This document shows positions 35,042 to 46,884 of a DNA stretch of 64,000 nucleotides, piece after piece. The position numbers and the translations under genes are program-made. This DNA comes from Taxawa tesnikishii (nom. ined.) (Eukaryota; Ascomycota; Dothideomycetes; Dothideales): positions 434,001 to 498,000 of the forward strand of contig JAPDRO010000026.1 in the NCBI GenBank assembly GCA_030247885.1. Reading direction: 5' to 3'. Within the stretch, counting starts at the first letter, position 1, and every line of letters starts with the position of its first letter. A model generated the notes under the pieces. It had not been told where the DNA came from and did not search any database. It saw nothing but the letters and a program-made list of their open reading frames with translations.

Positions 35042-35437
35042 TGTGCGTGTTGTTGCATGGTAGAGGTAGCGAGGGCATGGGAGCGTGAAGGAGGTTGTGG
35101 TTTTTGGAGGAGGGGGCGTCAAACGTCAGGGATGCACGAATGGATGGACGAATGGGGGATGGGATCTTGGGTTTTGCGGTCGTTCTGTAAGATACCATGG
35201 CTATCGTTTCAGTGCATTGCCTCGAGGGTGTTTCTGACTCCACATGACACTGATGGAGGGGATGTGAATCGGCAATTCCGAAGCCATAAAGTTTGCACGC
35301 GAGAAGCAAGGAAAACCCTTTCTGATACAGATTGCACAAAACACGCTGTGGCGTCGCTGCCGAAGCGGCCAAAAGGGGAAAGGGCTTGCGATCAAGACGA
35401 CGGAACAATCAAATCCCTCTGGCAAGGAAAAAAGATG
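35042..35437. other. Intergenic between convergent genes
   Basis: No gene is seen. This should hold the 3' UTRs of the acidic protein or SAPS gene and of SEC3. Confidence 0.5.
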
Positions 35438-38400
35438 CTAACAAACCCACCACATGATCCATGCTCTGTACACGACTTGCACCCACTTATCCCTCTCCTT
35501 CCTTCCCCTTCGCCCATCCTCAAGCCCCTCACCTCCTAAAAGCAGCCCTAACATCCTCCCTCCCCACTCAATCTCAACCCCCTTCTCCTCCTCCCTATAA
35601 ACCTCGCCGCAAACCCTCTTCAGTCTCTCCGCCACGTTCTCGTACCGTCTCTCGCACTCCTTGTTCACCAAGACGACCAGCCCGCGGCTCAGCGCCTCCT
35701 CGTCGGCGTCGCCAAAGTGCTTCTCGATGCGCTTCCGCAGGGCTTCGATGCCGCGACGGATTTCCTTTGCGTCATACGTGGCGAGGAGCTTCTTGGCCGC
35801 GCTGCGGGAGTGAGAGGGCCGCGCCGCTATTGCGGGACCGGAGATGTTCTGATTCAGGAGGGACTCCGTACTCTCGACGAAATCCTGCAAACGGGGGAAG
35901 GGGTTAGCTCTCGTTCGTTTTCCCTTCCAGTCCGCAAGTGAGATGAGAAAAGGGTGACTGTTGGTGGTTGTGTGTGTGTTGGGGGGGGGGGTAAGAGAAC
36001 AAAAAAGTGGCCGGCGAGACTCACCAAAACCTTGCCCAAGGGCCGACGGACTACGCGAGCGACGTATTCCTCCAGGTGCTCCGCCCGCTCCATCTGAGCT
36101 CTGCCTTTCCACTCCGCAAGCACGTGCTCCCCTCGTCCACTTCCTCGATGTAATGGTTCATGTTCTCGATTAGCAAGATGTGATAGTTCAGCACCTCTTT
36201 GTCCTCCGGATCGCCGCCCGCGGCCTGCACATGGGCCGCGCTGGGACTCTCCTTTGCAATAACCTTCAACGAATCCCACATGGCGCGATTGATCCTGTTG
36301 TATGCGTCGTCGAGCATCGCTCGCACCTCCGCGACCGCGGGCGAGGTCTGGGTAAGGTTAGGTGCGGAGCTGGCGGCGGTGGAGAAGACGTTTTCGACGG
36401 CGGCGGAGAAGGGAGGGAAGATCTTCATGAATGCGATGACACCTTTGCGTTTCTTGATCTTGACTTTGGTGTCCTCGATAGCGCGGATTTGGTCGTCGAT
36501 GAACTTTTGAAACAGGCTGGTCAGGTGCGTGGATAAGGTGGTTAGCGTGCGGAGGAGGTATTCTTGGGAGCTCTCGTGCAAGGGGTGCGAGTGGACGGCA
36601 ATGATGGTCAGGATACCGACGCCTTGTCTGTGGAGTGTTGTTAGCATATGGTTGTCAGGTGTGTGGAATGCGGGCATGGCAGAGCAGGTGGGAGGATTGC
36701 AGGGACATCACTTACAGAGGATCACCACTGACGGCCCACTCGAGAAGGGCCTTCAGATCCGCGGTCAGGAATCCAAAACAGTCATCCATGAACTCGGCAA
36801 CTCGTCTTGCCATGGCGCGATCGGGCTCCATCAGGCGCCTGGTGCCTACATCCGGGGACGTCCTCGCACTCGGTTCTACGGTCTGCACCGCATCCACAAA
36901 ATCCATGTTCTCTAAGCTCGTGGCATGGAACAGATCGACGACGAAATTCTGCTCCATGCTAACGAGCGGCGCGACCTCATCCAGGACGCCCGCAAAGACT
37001 TCGCACGGCAGCTGCTTTCCCGGCTGTCGGTTATCCGTCGGTGACGGTTTGTCGCCGCTCGCTGCGCGCAAACTCTTGGCGAGTGTTTGGGAGCGCTTGA
37101 CGGTGAGTTTGCGGGCGGTGGAGGTCAGCCCTTCGGATGTGTCTTTCTCAACGGACGTGAACAGCACCTCTGATTCCTCACCCGTGGGCTTGCGGACGGC
37201 GCTCTTCCAGGCAGCAATTGTGCCTTTGAAAACGTCGGCGTAAAGAGGACGAGCACCGGTGTGGTATATGCGCATCATGGTCTGCCACGCTGGTTGGTTG
37301 ACCTCTTTGGTGAAGAGAAGAAGTGGGCTGAAGGGCCACAGGCCGGCGCGAGCGGCGTTGTACGCAGTCGGGTTGAGCTTGAAGGCGTTGTTACCCGTAG
37401 CAGAGCGAGTGAGAGCCGGCCGAGCATTTGTGAGGGTAGTGTTGAACATGTACTCCATGTGCTGCACGAAGCGCTGAGTGAACTCGGTGCTCTCCTGCAA
37501 GTAAATCTCGCGCTTTTCCTGCAGAGCATGCATGTTGGACAGCTCACTGCTACCTGCGACAATGCTGGGTTTCCGTTTGCCTGCATCAAGCATGTTCGAC
37601 GAATGAATGGTGGGATCGATGGTAAGCATGGCCTTGTACAGCAACACTAGGGATGACTCAATGTCCTCCAGCTGGCTGAGGTCACCGATCTTGCCGTATT
37701 TGAGAGCTTGTAACTGATTCGGCGTTATCGAAATCGTATCGACAAGGCGCTGCAGTTCAGTATGCAGAGTCTTTTGGTTGGCGGTTTGGACCTGCAGACC
37801 TTGCGACTGCGCTTCAATGAAGGCAATATCGTCGTTCAAACTGCTGAGCTCGACTCCGTAGAGCGTCAACAAACCCTCAAGCTCGTCGCATTCTGCGATT
37901 GCTCTGTCGAGCATCTGATCGACCATCTCGACCCTTTCGTCTTTTTGGTCTAGATGGCTTAGCCAACTGCCCGCCTCTACTCTGCCGAGCTCTCGCCTGA
38001 GGTCGGCCTCAAGATCATCAAGCTTCTTGCTCTGTAGGACATTGTTTCCCCAGCCAAAGTCGGTCAGGACTGCTTCAAATTCTAGGCCTCTGCCGTCAAA
38101 TAGCCCCGGGTCAATGTGCAAGGCTCGGAGGTACTTTTCCTGCTGCTTGGATCTGCGCTTCTGTCGCCGCGGTTCTGGCGCAAGTGTGGGTTGCGTCTCA
38201 TCCTTTATGTCTCGTGTGGGCGTGTGCGCTCGAGCAGGGCCATCTACAAGCTGAACAGGCCGTGCCTCATCCGGAACATCTTTAGACGTGGGCGAAGCTG
38301 TCGACAATTCGACTGTTGGAGGGCGTTGAGCGGATTTCGCGGGCGTTTGAGGGGCTGTTTCCTTGTCCTTCGCCGCCGAGTCGGGCGTGGCCGCTCTATC

Positions 38401-40634
38401 GGTGTCCATACTCTGCTTCCTGAGAGGCGCCGGCACGACAGCGTTAATGCCATCAGGCTCTCCGGCTGCGTTGGCTTTGGCGTGTCTGTCTCCAGCACCG
38501 CCCGCTCTTGGTTTGAAGGCATTGTATGCGGTAGCTGCTTTCGCGAATTTGTTAGCAAGTTCACCTCTGTTCTTCTTCTTGATCATTGGGCCAAGGCCGG
38601 GCCGATGCACTTCTTCCGGTTCGTTTTCTGCTTCCGGGGTTTCAACTTCCGGCGTAGCTGCGGGTGACGGTTCGAAAGCTCCCGGTATATTTTCTTTCTC
38701 GGCAGGCTGCACTTGTTGAGGTTCTTGCTTGGGTTGCGGTTGCGGCGCTGCGAGATCAGCGGTTGATGCGGCAGGCGTGTTCAAGAATCCACCGGGCATG
38801 CGATCGCGTCCCTGAGGCTCGGGGCTGAGCGGAGATATAGGAGTCTCGCTGTCCTTCCTGCGTGCTTCGTCTGGGAGAGCTCCAGCAGTCGCAAGTGGTG
38901 GTGGTGCTGCAGCCCTACCGGTAGTAAGTGGTGGGGGACGCATAGTCGGATCCATACTTCCCTGTCGCTCCTGCATAAGTGGTCTCTTACGTTCCGGCAG
39001 GGTCTGCGGCTCAGGCAGCTGGTTGCGGCCGAAATCCTCAACGCTAGGTCGGCCTCTCACGTCCACGGAAACGGCCCCGCTTTGGCTTGTTGGCGGTCTG
39101 GAGTCGTCTGTCGGCGTCACTGGCGACCTATCTTCGTTCGGTTTCCATCGATTGACAGTCGAGTTGAACAAGGCCGCCCCATTCGCTGCACCACGGTCCT
39201 CGGGTATCGAACTAGAAGCTGCGCTTTGTACGCTCTGGTAGCTCCGTTGTCGACGCGGGCTTTGTGGAGGTATCATGTCTGGAGGCTGCCTCGAAGATGC
39301 TGTAACCGCCGTAGTTCTCGACGAAGTGGACGCGACTGAAACGTCGGGAGATTCTGCCCGCACTTTCGCCAAGTCTGAATGCGACGACTGAGGAGTGAGA
39401 CGCTGTGGTGTTCCCGATTGACCGCGTCCGGGACCAAACTGTGCAGGACCAGGACGCATCCTGTCTCGACTCGGAGCACGTAATCGTTCCTGACTGGGCC
39501 GCTGCATACGATCCATGCGCTCTTTGCTTGGGATCCGACGCAGACCTTGCTCGACCGACGGGCGTGCCCTGGGCGCACGCATGCCCGGTGCTGGAGACGC
39601 TTGGCGCTGCTGAATTGGATCTGCGAACGGCGGCTGCGGTTGGTCTTGGGATGCTACACTTCTAGCAGCCGAAGGAGGACGTCCACCAGGCACCGAGGGG
39701 TCTGGAGATGGCCGGAACTTATCACTGCTCATCTGTCTTCGACGCGAATCCTGCGAACCTGACGAAGAGGGACGCCCTTGCTGGGCAAACGGAGGCTGAG
39801 GTGGCATAGGACCTCCTCTCGGCTCCACGGAGGCGCGAGTTGGAGGTTGCTGCTGCGGAGGCGCAACCCCAAGATCATGTCCCTCTCCTTGTCCTCGAAA
39901 CCTTGCAGATCCGGTACCTGGCCCTGAGTGTATTTTCTGTAGATCTTCACCAGCGAAGCAATGAAGAAGTCTTTTTCCTTGGCTGTCAAGGCCTGCCAGT
40001 AGTAAGGCTTGATGATTGTCACTATAAAGCCTACTGATCCTGCCCATTGCTGGTACTGTCTTTTGATCGGATTCGGCATGGGTCCCACGTTCGCAAACGT
40101 CTCAATGCTGGACAGATCCTCCAAGTTCCAGGTCTTGCCAACAGAAAAGGAGCCATTGTTGTTCTCTCGAGCCTTGTGCATGCGCACCTTGCCGTCACTC
40201 TTTACCGCGATGATGATTATGCGGGGCTTCTTGTTCTCTGGCGGAGAGTCCGGAGGCGGCGGAGCGGAGGGATACGAGGCATCTTCGTTTATGCGGATAT
40301 GTGTGATGTACGACTCGAACACTGGGACAGTCTGAGCACAAGCCTCCAACTTTGGATGCAATCCAGGACGACGTACATTGCCCGTTGGCGTCCACCTTGG
40401 AGAAGCAACTCTCTATGATGCGCCTCTTCTCATCCTCAAACCTTTGTGCGCGGTTCATTCCCGAGTTGCCGGAGGAGCTCTGCATGCTCGGCGTGTTGGA
40501 GGGTCTCGCAGGATCGTGGGGGCCATAGACGAGTTGTTAGAGACGTTGCGCGACTGCGGCTGCGGCTGCTGGTAGCCATTGCTCCTGTTCATCCTGTCCA
40601 ACTCTTGCCGCGTGGGCGTGAACTCCCTTGGCAT
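35438..40634 (-). CDS. SEC3: Exocyst subunit Sec3, 1638 residues, three apparent frameshifts
   Basis: Exons: 40634-40377, 40321-36716, 36627-36025 and 35884-35438. The N-terminal third has the Sec3 PIP2/Rho-binding PH-like fold (RAQRFEDEKRRIIESCFSK, ESYITHIRI, GKTWNLEDLSSIETF, SLVKIYRKYTQG). A long disordered Pro/Arg/Ser-rich region follows, then KKLDDLEADLRRELGRVEAGSW, a coiled coil, and the Sec3 C-terminal helical bundle (YILLIENMNHYIEEV-like, LNQNISGPAIAARPS). Sec3 marks plasma-membrane sites for secretory-vesicle tethering at growing tips. Single bases are missing at plus-strand GGG 40501-40503, CCCC 39867-39870 and CCCC 36129-36132. Adding the three makes 4917 nt, 1639 codons exactly. 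The start could also be ATG at 40592. The third intron holds an 11-base poly-G on the plus strand near 35981-35991. Confidence 0.9.
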
Positions 40635-41225
40635 AGAGCGCGCCTGTGCGTGAGTGTCGGTTGGAGACGCAGAGTATGTACAGCCGGCTCGTAGATGGGA
40701 GACAAGATTATGACGGCGCGTTAGCAGCGGAGGAACGCGCCGGGTATTGTTACAAGACAGGCGGGTGAAGCATTCATTAGCAAGGAGGAGGCAGAAAGGT
40801 ATATAGTGCGACCGCAGCCGAACACCTGGACGACTGTCTGGTATAGAGTACAGAGAAACGAGGGTGGTACAAGGTACAAAGTGTCGGGTCACAGTGCCGG
40901 GTCACAGTGTCGCTGCAAGCAATGTTGATGTTGCTACCCCATGTCTGTCCATGTCTGTCCAAGTCTGTCTGTGTCCGTCCACATCCTTGGCCGGGCCTCG
41001 GGAGGTTCGGCGGCAGCCCTGCTCCCTCCTTCCTTCTCCGCAGAGCCGCAATCTCTTGGCACGCCTCGCTTGCTTGCCGATTGCGGTAGTGACCTAATAC
41101 TTTTTTCCCAGCGCAAACAGTTTACTGGTAGATCCGACACTGCTCGTATAGCGCACCGTCGTATACAGACAATTTTCTTCCATTTACTGCAGGACCCTAA
41201 TACATACACACATACACACATACAC

Positions 41226-41299
<74 letters not shown>

Positions 41300-41330
41300 C
41301 CCTTCACGCGCAACAGACTGAGAACACCCG
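40635..41330. other. Divergent promoter between SEC3 and the SRP40-like gene
   Basis: No gene is supported. The right part is a long CA repeat (41201-41299) that ends 31 bp before the SRP40-like ATG. A small CTGTCCATGTCTGTC-type direct repeat lies near 40942-40975. Confidence 0.5.
41201..41299. repeat. Long CA microsatellite
   Basis: The tract begins as imperfect ACATACACAC units and becomes pure (CA)n from about 41233, for about 33 units. It sits in the presumed 5' leader or core promoter of the SRP40-like gene. Frames over it (poly-Thr-His or poly-Cys-Val) are artefacts. Confidence 0.95.
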
Positions 41331-41911
41331 ATGACATCCAATGCGCAGCCTTTGCTGGGTCTTGTCGCCGACTTCCTCGCCCAGAATGGTTACGACAAGG
41401 CCGCACGCGAAGTGAAGAAACAGGCCGAGAAGAAGGGCGTCGCACTCGAAAGCGCCCAGGACGAGAGCGAGACCGCACCAACACTCGGAGAGCTATACGC
41501 GCAATGGCAAGCCCAGCAGCCCGCCGTTGCCAAGGCCGGCGACGACAGCAACGACTCCAGCAGTTCTTCCGACGATGACGACAGCGGCTCCAGCGAGGAT
41601 GAAGAGGAGGAGAAGCAACCGAGCAAGAAGCGCAAGGCTTCCCCGACACCCAGTTCCTCGTCCGCTTCCAGCACGAGCGAGAGTGAGAGCGAGTGAAAGC
41701 GAAAGCGAGGACGTCGCGCCCCCACCGAAGAAGGCTAAGAAGGAAACAAAGAAGGCGCGTGCAGCCTCTCCTTCTTCTTCCTCTGCATCGAGCTCTGCCA
41801 GCAGCGAGAGCGACGACAGCGACGACGACAGCGGCAGTGCGAGCAGCAGCAGCGACGACGATGATGAAGACGGGCGCTCATCCTCGTCTTCGAGTGGGTC
41901 AGAAGAGTCGG

Positions 41912-41946
<35 letters not shown>

Positions 41947-42652
41947 GACAGCGACAGCGACAGCTCAAGTTCCGAATCAGACTCAGATTCCGACTCCAGC
42001 TCTTCCAGCTCTTCCTCGGAAGAAGAGAAATCCAAGAAGAGCAAGAAGAAGAGCAAGGATACCAAGACAGTCAAGGTCACAATCAAGCCCGAGACCGACA
42101 ACTCCCGCAGTTCAAGTGCCACCCTCACCGGCGACAGCGCCAACAAACCTACCGACACCCTCCTCGTGCCCGCGCTCCCCGTCGCCGGCGCATCCGCCTC
42201 CACCTCCTCGGACGAGCACTCCGGCATGCACCCTGATAGACTCGCAGGCATGCAAAACACTCAATCGCGCACCCTCAAGCGCAAGGCCTCGAACACTTTC
42301 GAGACGCCAGCCGCAGTCCCGGCGACCGACGAGAACATCAAGCGTCTGAAGAAGGCCAACGTGCCCTTCAGTCGTATCCCCACGGACCAGTACGTCGACC
42401 CTAAGTTCTCGGACAATAGATTCGTGCATTATGACTACGCACAAAAGGCGCACGAGGCATTGATCGTGACAAAGGGAAAGGGCTTCACCAAGGCCAAGAA
42501 TAAGGTGAGTGGCATGAGCAAGGACAGACAGGGGAGAGCGAGAGTGAAACGGATTGCGTGCTGACGGATCATCGCAGGGCAAGCGCGGAAGCTACAAGGG
42601 TGGCAAGATCGACTTGGGTGTCGGAGCGGGCACAATCAAATTCGAGGATTGA
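41331..42652 (+). CDS. SRP40: SRP40/Nopp140-like nucleolar protein, about 416 residues, one frame break
   Basis: Exons are 41331-42504 and 42578-42652. The N-terminus (QPLLGLVADFLAQNGYDKAA) is a LisH-like helix. The middle is a long series of acidic and phospho-acceptor Ser blocks with Lys spacers. The C-terminus is the conserved SRP40_C domain (PFSRIPTDQYVDPKFSDNRF, then KGFTKAKNK|GKRGSYKGGKIDL). Such proteins chaperone box C/D and H/ACA snoRNPs and rRNA synthesis in the nucleolus. The frame breaks near 41680-41695 inside a GAGAGT/GAGAGC repeat: a TGA follows SESESE, and the rest continues in the frame that needs one base fewer or two more (SESEDVAPPPKKAKK). Loss of one AG in the repeat would explain it. 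The SRP40_C end is intact, so I think the gene is functional. Confidence 0.8.
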
Positions 42653-43408
42653 CCAAGCAATCAACAAAGGAAGGCATTCGAGCAATAGGCAGCAGAGTGC
42701 AGTGTGGAGAAGAGCTGGTATTGAAGGCGCGATAATACTGGCACTCGCAACCGCATAATTTTGCACTCCTATCCGCGAGAGATAGCAATGGCGTTGCATC
42801 GGCAGGGAAAAAGGGATCATGGAGTCAAAGAGAAGCGACATAGATCTCATAGAGGCATTGTAATAGACGGTTCTACCTCCCCGGCCAACACATTCATCGT
42901 AAACCTGCCTAAACCGGCTTCTCGCCACGTATAAAATCGAGTGTCAAGACAACGATGCAGTCTCCTCGATTCCTTACGGCTCCGTTCTCGCTATCCTCCC
43001 CAATCGGCGACTTGACTCGAGGCATGCCGTCCCTCTCCTACACACTCCTCATTTTCCTCGTCCGAATCGCCTTCCGTCTATCTCAAGATCCACCTCAGCG
43101 TCACTCCCTTACCAGACCCACCGTGCGCCAAGACTACGATGCATCTTTGATTGTATCAAAGGCGATCGGTGATGAAGATCAAAGGGGTACGGCGGTGCCG
43201 TGGATCATCAAACAATGTACGGGGTGGTTGTATGACATGTAGTCTTCTGTGAGCAGCGATCCGTGTCAGATAACTTCTTGAACGTCTGATCAGACCTCCT
43301 GCTTGAAGATGCTGGCATCTGCACCACCATCACACCATACAAAAGAAGCTTCGGGAGACGGTCGTTGCATTCTTCATTCATGACGGAGTAATAGGTACTG
43401 TACCACCC
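42653..43408. other. Intergenic between convergent genes
   Basis: I see no supported gene. A 95-codon frame at 42955-43242 has one hydrophobic patch (LSYTLLIFLVRIAF) but no conserved look and no splice support. Confidence 0.4.
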
Positions 43409-45109
43409 TCACTCAGACCCCGGCGATGAGAACGATGAGGAATCTTCCCTTCCCAGCATCTTCCACAACTGTCTGCACTGCCCGATACAATAATGCTCCA
43501 CCCAAGGGAAGATCTTCATTGCCCTCTCAAACTCGTCATAGCTTCCCATCTCCAGTTCGTCCATCACCCTATCCGTCATCCTTAGCAACCGTGGCAACAC
43601 TGGACGCGAGTCTGCCGCCGTTGGGAACGGGGATCCCGTCCTCGCAAACGCGATACCGGTGAACAACACCCAGAGAAGCCCCTTCAGGTGTGCTTCGCGC
43701 TTCCACAGGTCCAGGATATCGTCTTCTGTTTCTTCGCCTTTGAGAAAGAGCTGGCACAGCCGGCTGAAGAGGCCGTAGTCCGGTGATGGCGTGATGAGGT
43801 AGTCGTCAAAGACACCCCGCCACAACAGCATCTGGCACGTCAGAACCAGCGCTTGGTGCGTCAAGGGCGCTTCGATACCCTCTCCAGCAACGAGTGCCGT
43901 TGTGGCGCACATCTGATACATGATCCGGTGGAACGTGTTCAGCACCGTTGCTGGATGCCACATCTCCGTTTGAGTTTCGAACGCCAGAGTGACGAGGTGC
44001 AGGTCGAAGATGAGGTCGCAGCTGTTGAACTCGCCCTCGAGTGCGGGCACGTAAGGGAGAGTTTTGAGGGCGAGGATGCGTGCCCGACCGACCATCTCCG
44101 AGGATAGAGGTGGTGAGGGAATGGGAGGGAAGTGTGGTAGGCGCGGCTGGCGGATGCTGCTGGAGGCGCGGCGGAGCTCGTTGACGAAAAGTACACGCAT
44201 GCTCGTCATGCTCACGGTCGCCAGGCCGCCCGCTTTGGTGATCAGTTGCGCTACGGCTTTCGAGTGGATTTCGCCTTCTTCGCTGTTGCTGAGCGCCAAT
44301 GCCTCGAGAATTGAGACTGTGACGATGAACGTTTCGGCTATGTTCGCCCTCTCCGTTTTACGGGCTCTCTCAAGGCCTTTGTTGATCGTCAGTCATCTAG
44401 CTCTGTAGCCGATACGGGACTCAACTGACTCATTACTCGATCTCTGACTGTCGACACCACTCGCCCTTTGATGATGTAGTATTGGGCGTTGTCTTGTCTC
44501 CCCGAGAGGAGAGCAAATTTGGCCTGCGCCACGCATAGCACGGCCTGGAAGAGAGTGGGATCTTTCAATCCTATCTCCCAGAGCGATCGGCTCCAGAAAG
44601 CGGTGCACATCTGCATCCAGGGTATCCGCTTTTGGACTCTGGGATAGGGCTCGTACGGATTACAGCATTGGAAATGCCATCGAGCCAGCTGGTCGACGGA
44701 TGTGTCTGTTCTTATCGGTAAAGCATCGAATGGATCCACGCGATGCCCGTCAATGCTGTGGCACTTCAGCACGTGCTCAGACGTCGAAGCTCGGGCGGTT
44801 TGTGTCTGACCTTCGAGAGACCGAAGCGATGGAAGCATTGCTTCTCAGTTGGCGCTGCTTCCTCTCCAAGCGTTCCTCGTCGTCGAGGTTTCGCTCCAGT
44901 CTTTTCCCTTTCCTGGCCTTCAACTTTGTCTTCACTGGGTCCGGCAGTGAGGGATCCTTCTGCAGTGCTGCATTATTGGCAACATAGTCTTCCATGACGT
45001 TGCGAATGAGCGACAACGTCTGGTTGGTCATTGCGACCTGTTTCTCTAGATAGGTCGGCGCCGGCGCCGCAAACGCGTTCGAAGGCTGAGTTGCCGGCAA
45101 GCCTGCCAT
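43409..45109 (-). CDS. Fungal transcription-factor-like protein without a visible DNA-binding domain, about 548 residues, one frame break
   Basis: Two exons, 45109-44430 and 44376-43409, are joined by a 53 bp intron (GTCAGT donor, CTGAC branch). The N-terminal 115 residues are basic (KTKLKARKGKRLERNLDDEERLERKQRQ). The rest resembles the helical 'fungal-specific transcription factor' region (DPFDALPI, WHFQCCNPYEPYPRV, LWEIGLKDPTLFQAVLCVAQA, WVLFTGIAFARTG). No Zn2Cys6 cluster is present, so it may be a regulator that lost, or never had, the zinc cluster. Near 44777-44785 the frame must drop one base (or gain two) to run from NRPSFDV into EHVLKCHSIDG. This is the opposite sign to most breaks here, so a real mutation or a missed short intron is possible. 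The start at 45109 is the first good ATG. Confidence 0.6.
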
Positions 45110-46005
45110 GTTGACACTCGAGGGGCACAAGGACCGTCCATGTCACGAACGATCTGGGGGTTGGGGCCTTTTAGCAGATTTGTTCTCCGAACCACAATGA
45201 CTGTCGGTAGGAGCAGCCGACGGGGGGCTAGACTACGCAGCAGCACGCATTGGTAAAGGGGTAGTGGTTCATGGGTGATTGAGCGTTGCCAAGCACGGCC
45301 TAGATATACGGCTAGGATGAACCATCTGCCGACCGGCCGCGGCACTCTCCGCACTCTATAAGCCGGTCAAGGATAATGTTTGCGACACAACCTATCCTGC
45401 TTCTCGAACTCGATCCTTTCACCCCAAACGATCAAGATCGACGTTGCGTACTCCTGTCTCCCGGTTCTCGAACGCCGAGTCCGGCATCTCGGCCAAGGCG
45501 AGTTACAGTCACTAAACCAGCTCGCTTGTGCCAACTCTGAGACCTGCGCGGGGTTTGATTTGGGCTCGGATGCAGGACTGTGCCGGCACGTACATGTGCC
45601 TGAAGGAGAACAACTCTGTGTGTAGGTTGTATGCATAGGCTTTCAACCCTGACCTGTGTCTTTGGGTCGGACCTGCCACTTCCGTGGGCTGGCGTACTCA
45701 TATATTATTTCACTTACATGCTTCGATCATAGGTGTTCGCGGAGACTTATGCGGCAACTTTCTCTTCACCTTCTGGAGACATATCCTTGGTTTCGCTAGC
45801 AACTACTGCTTACGTTGTACCTGCGGGCTCTCCATAAAGGACGCCATGTTCCCGCTCGCAGCAGAAGACCGTAGTAGTGTACGAAGAGCGTAAGTCTGCA
45901 ATTGTATGGACAAGCAATCTCTTTTGCATCCCCACCGTAACCATTGCAACGTCTCACGCAAGCACAACCGCAGCAACTTACCAGCCGAACTCGCACACCA
46001 TTTCA
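45110..46005. other. Divergent promoter region, no gene
   Basis: No gene is supported in this 0.9 kb between the transcription-factor-like gene and the methyltransferase gene. Short frames on both strands lack protein character. Confidence 0.5.
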
Positions 46006-46884
46006 ATGGCAAAGATGGCCGGAAGGTCCGACAACCTCCAGAAGCACTTCAACATTAATGCCAGCATCTACGACCAACAAACCGGCGGCTGCACACGCGC
46101 CATGGCTAAACACATCCTCACTCTCCTTCCGCCCATCACGTCCACCTCCGTCATTCATGACAACGCTTGCGGGCCCGGCGTCGCGACCTCTGAAATACTA
46201 TCCCAGTACACCTTCCAACATCCCTCATTGCCGCTACCCACGATCCACGCCACAGACTTCGCATCCGCAATGGTCTCCCTAATCCCTTCGTTACTCCAGG
46301 GCAACTCATCCGACCATGGAAAGGAATGGGCATCGCACGTGCAGACCGCCGTCATGGACGGCTGCGACCTCTCCGCCTTTCCTGATGGCACGTTCACCCA
46401 CTCCGTCACCAACTTTGGGCTATTTGCGTTCCCGGACGCTGTGAAGGGCGTCTCCGAAATCTACCGCGTGCTCAAGCCCGGCGGCGTCGCTGTCGTAACG
46501 ACATGGAAGCGCGCCAGGAATCTGGAGGTCGCGCAGCAAGCCCAGCAAGCGATCCGACCCGACTTACCCACCTTCAGACCTGTGGGTGATGAGTGGCTGA
46601 CCGACTCGCATCTCCTCAACGTGCTTAGAGACGGTGGGTTTGAGCGTGAGGGTATCGCCATAAGCAGTAAGGAGGTGCGGGGTCAGTTTCCAAGCTTAGA
46701 GGCGCTGATCGCGGTGTTCGAGGGTCCTTTCTGGCAGCCGGCGAAGAAAGGGTGGAGGGCAGAGGACCTAGCGAAGTGGGAAGGTGACTTGAAGAAGGCG
46801 ATGACGGAGGAGGAGAAGAGGGAGGCATCTTTGGGTATGACGGCCTGGATTGCAGTTGCCAGGAAAGGGAAGATGGAGGCATAG
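46006..46884 (+). CDS. SAM-dependent methyltransferase, 292 residues
   Basis: A single-exon gene with the class I fold. Motif I is VIHDNACGPGVATSEIL (residues ~45-61), the acidic loop is TIHATDFASAMV, and motif III/IV with the post-I strand is YRVLKPGGVAVVTTWKRA. The family resembles UbiE/Methyltransf_11, which methylates small molecules. The substrate cannot be told; with no biosynthetic gene next to it I would not assign a pathway. I start at ATG 46006 because the frame upstream is unlike protein; the second Met at 46015 is equally possible. The C-terminus is helical and charged (KKAMTEEEKREASLGMTAW). The frame is clean. Confidence 0.85.
   Translation: MAKMAGRSDNLQKHFNINASIYDQQTGGCTRAMAKHILTLLPPITSTSVIHDNACGPGVATSEILSQYTFQHPSLPLPTIHATDFASAMVSLIPSLLQGNSSDHGKEWASHVQTAVMDGCDLSAFPDGTFTHSVTNFGLFAFPDAVKGVSEIYRVLKPGGVAVVTTWKRARNLEVAQQAQQAIRPDLPTFRPVGDEWLTDSHLLNVLRDGGFEREGIAISSKEVRGQFPSLEALIAVFEGPFWQPAKKGWRAEDLAKWEGDLKKAMTEEEKREASLGMTAWIAVARKGKMEA

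Noticed and set aside
7736-40634. A functional vesicle-trafficking cluster (VPS13, VPS60, SEC3)
   Set aside because: These are unrelated housekeeping genes, tens of kilobases apart and mixed with other functions. Chance is the better explanation.
41197-41649. Long minus-strand frames over the CA repeat (poly-Cys-Val) and over the acidic Ser repeat (poly-Leu/Ser)
   Set aside because: They are antisense shadows of the microsatellite and of the SRP40-like coding repeats.
42955-43242. 95-codon frame with a hydrophobic patch
   Set aside because: No conserved look, no splice signals and an AT-poor context; kept only as a note in the intergenic entry.
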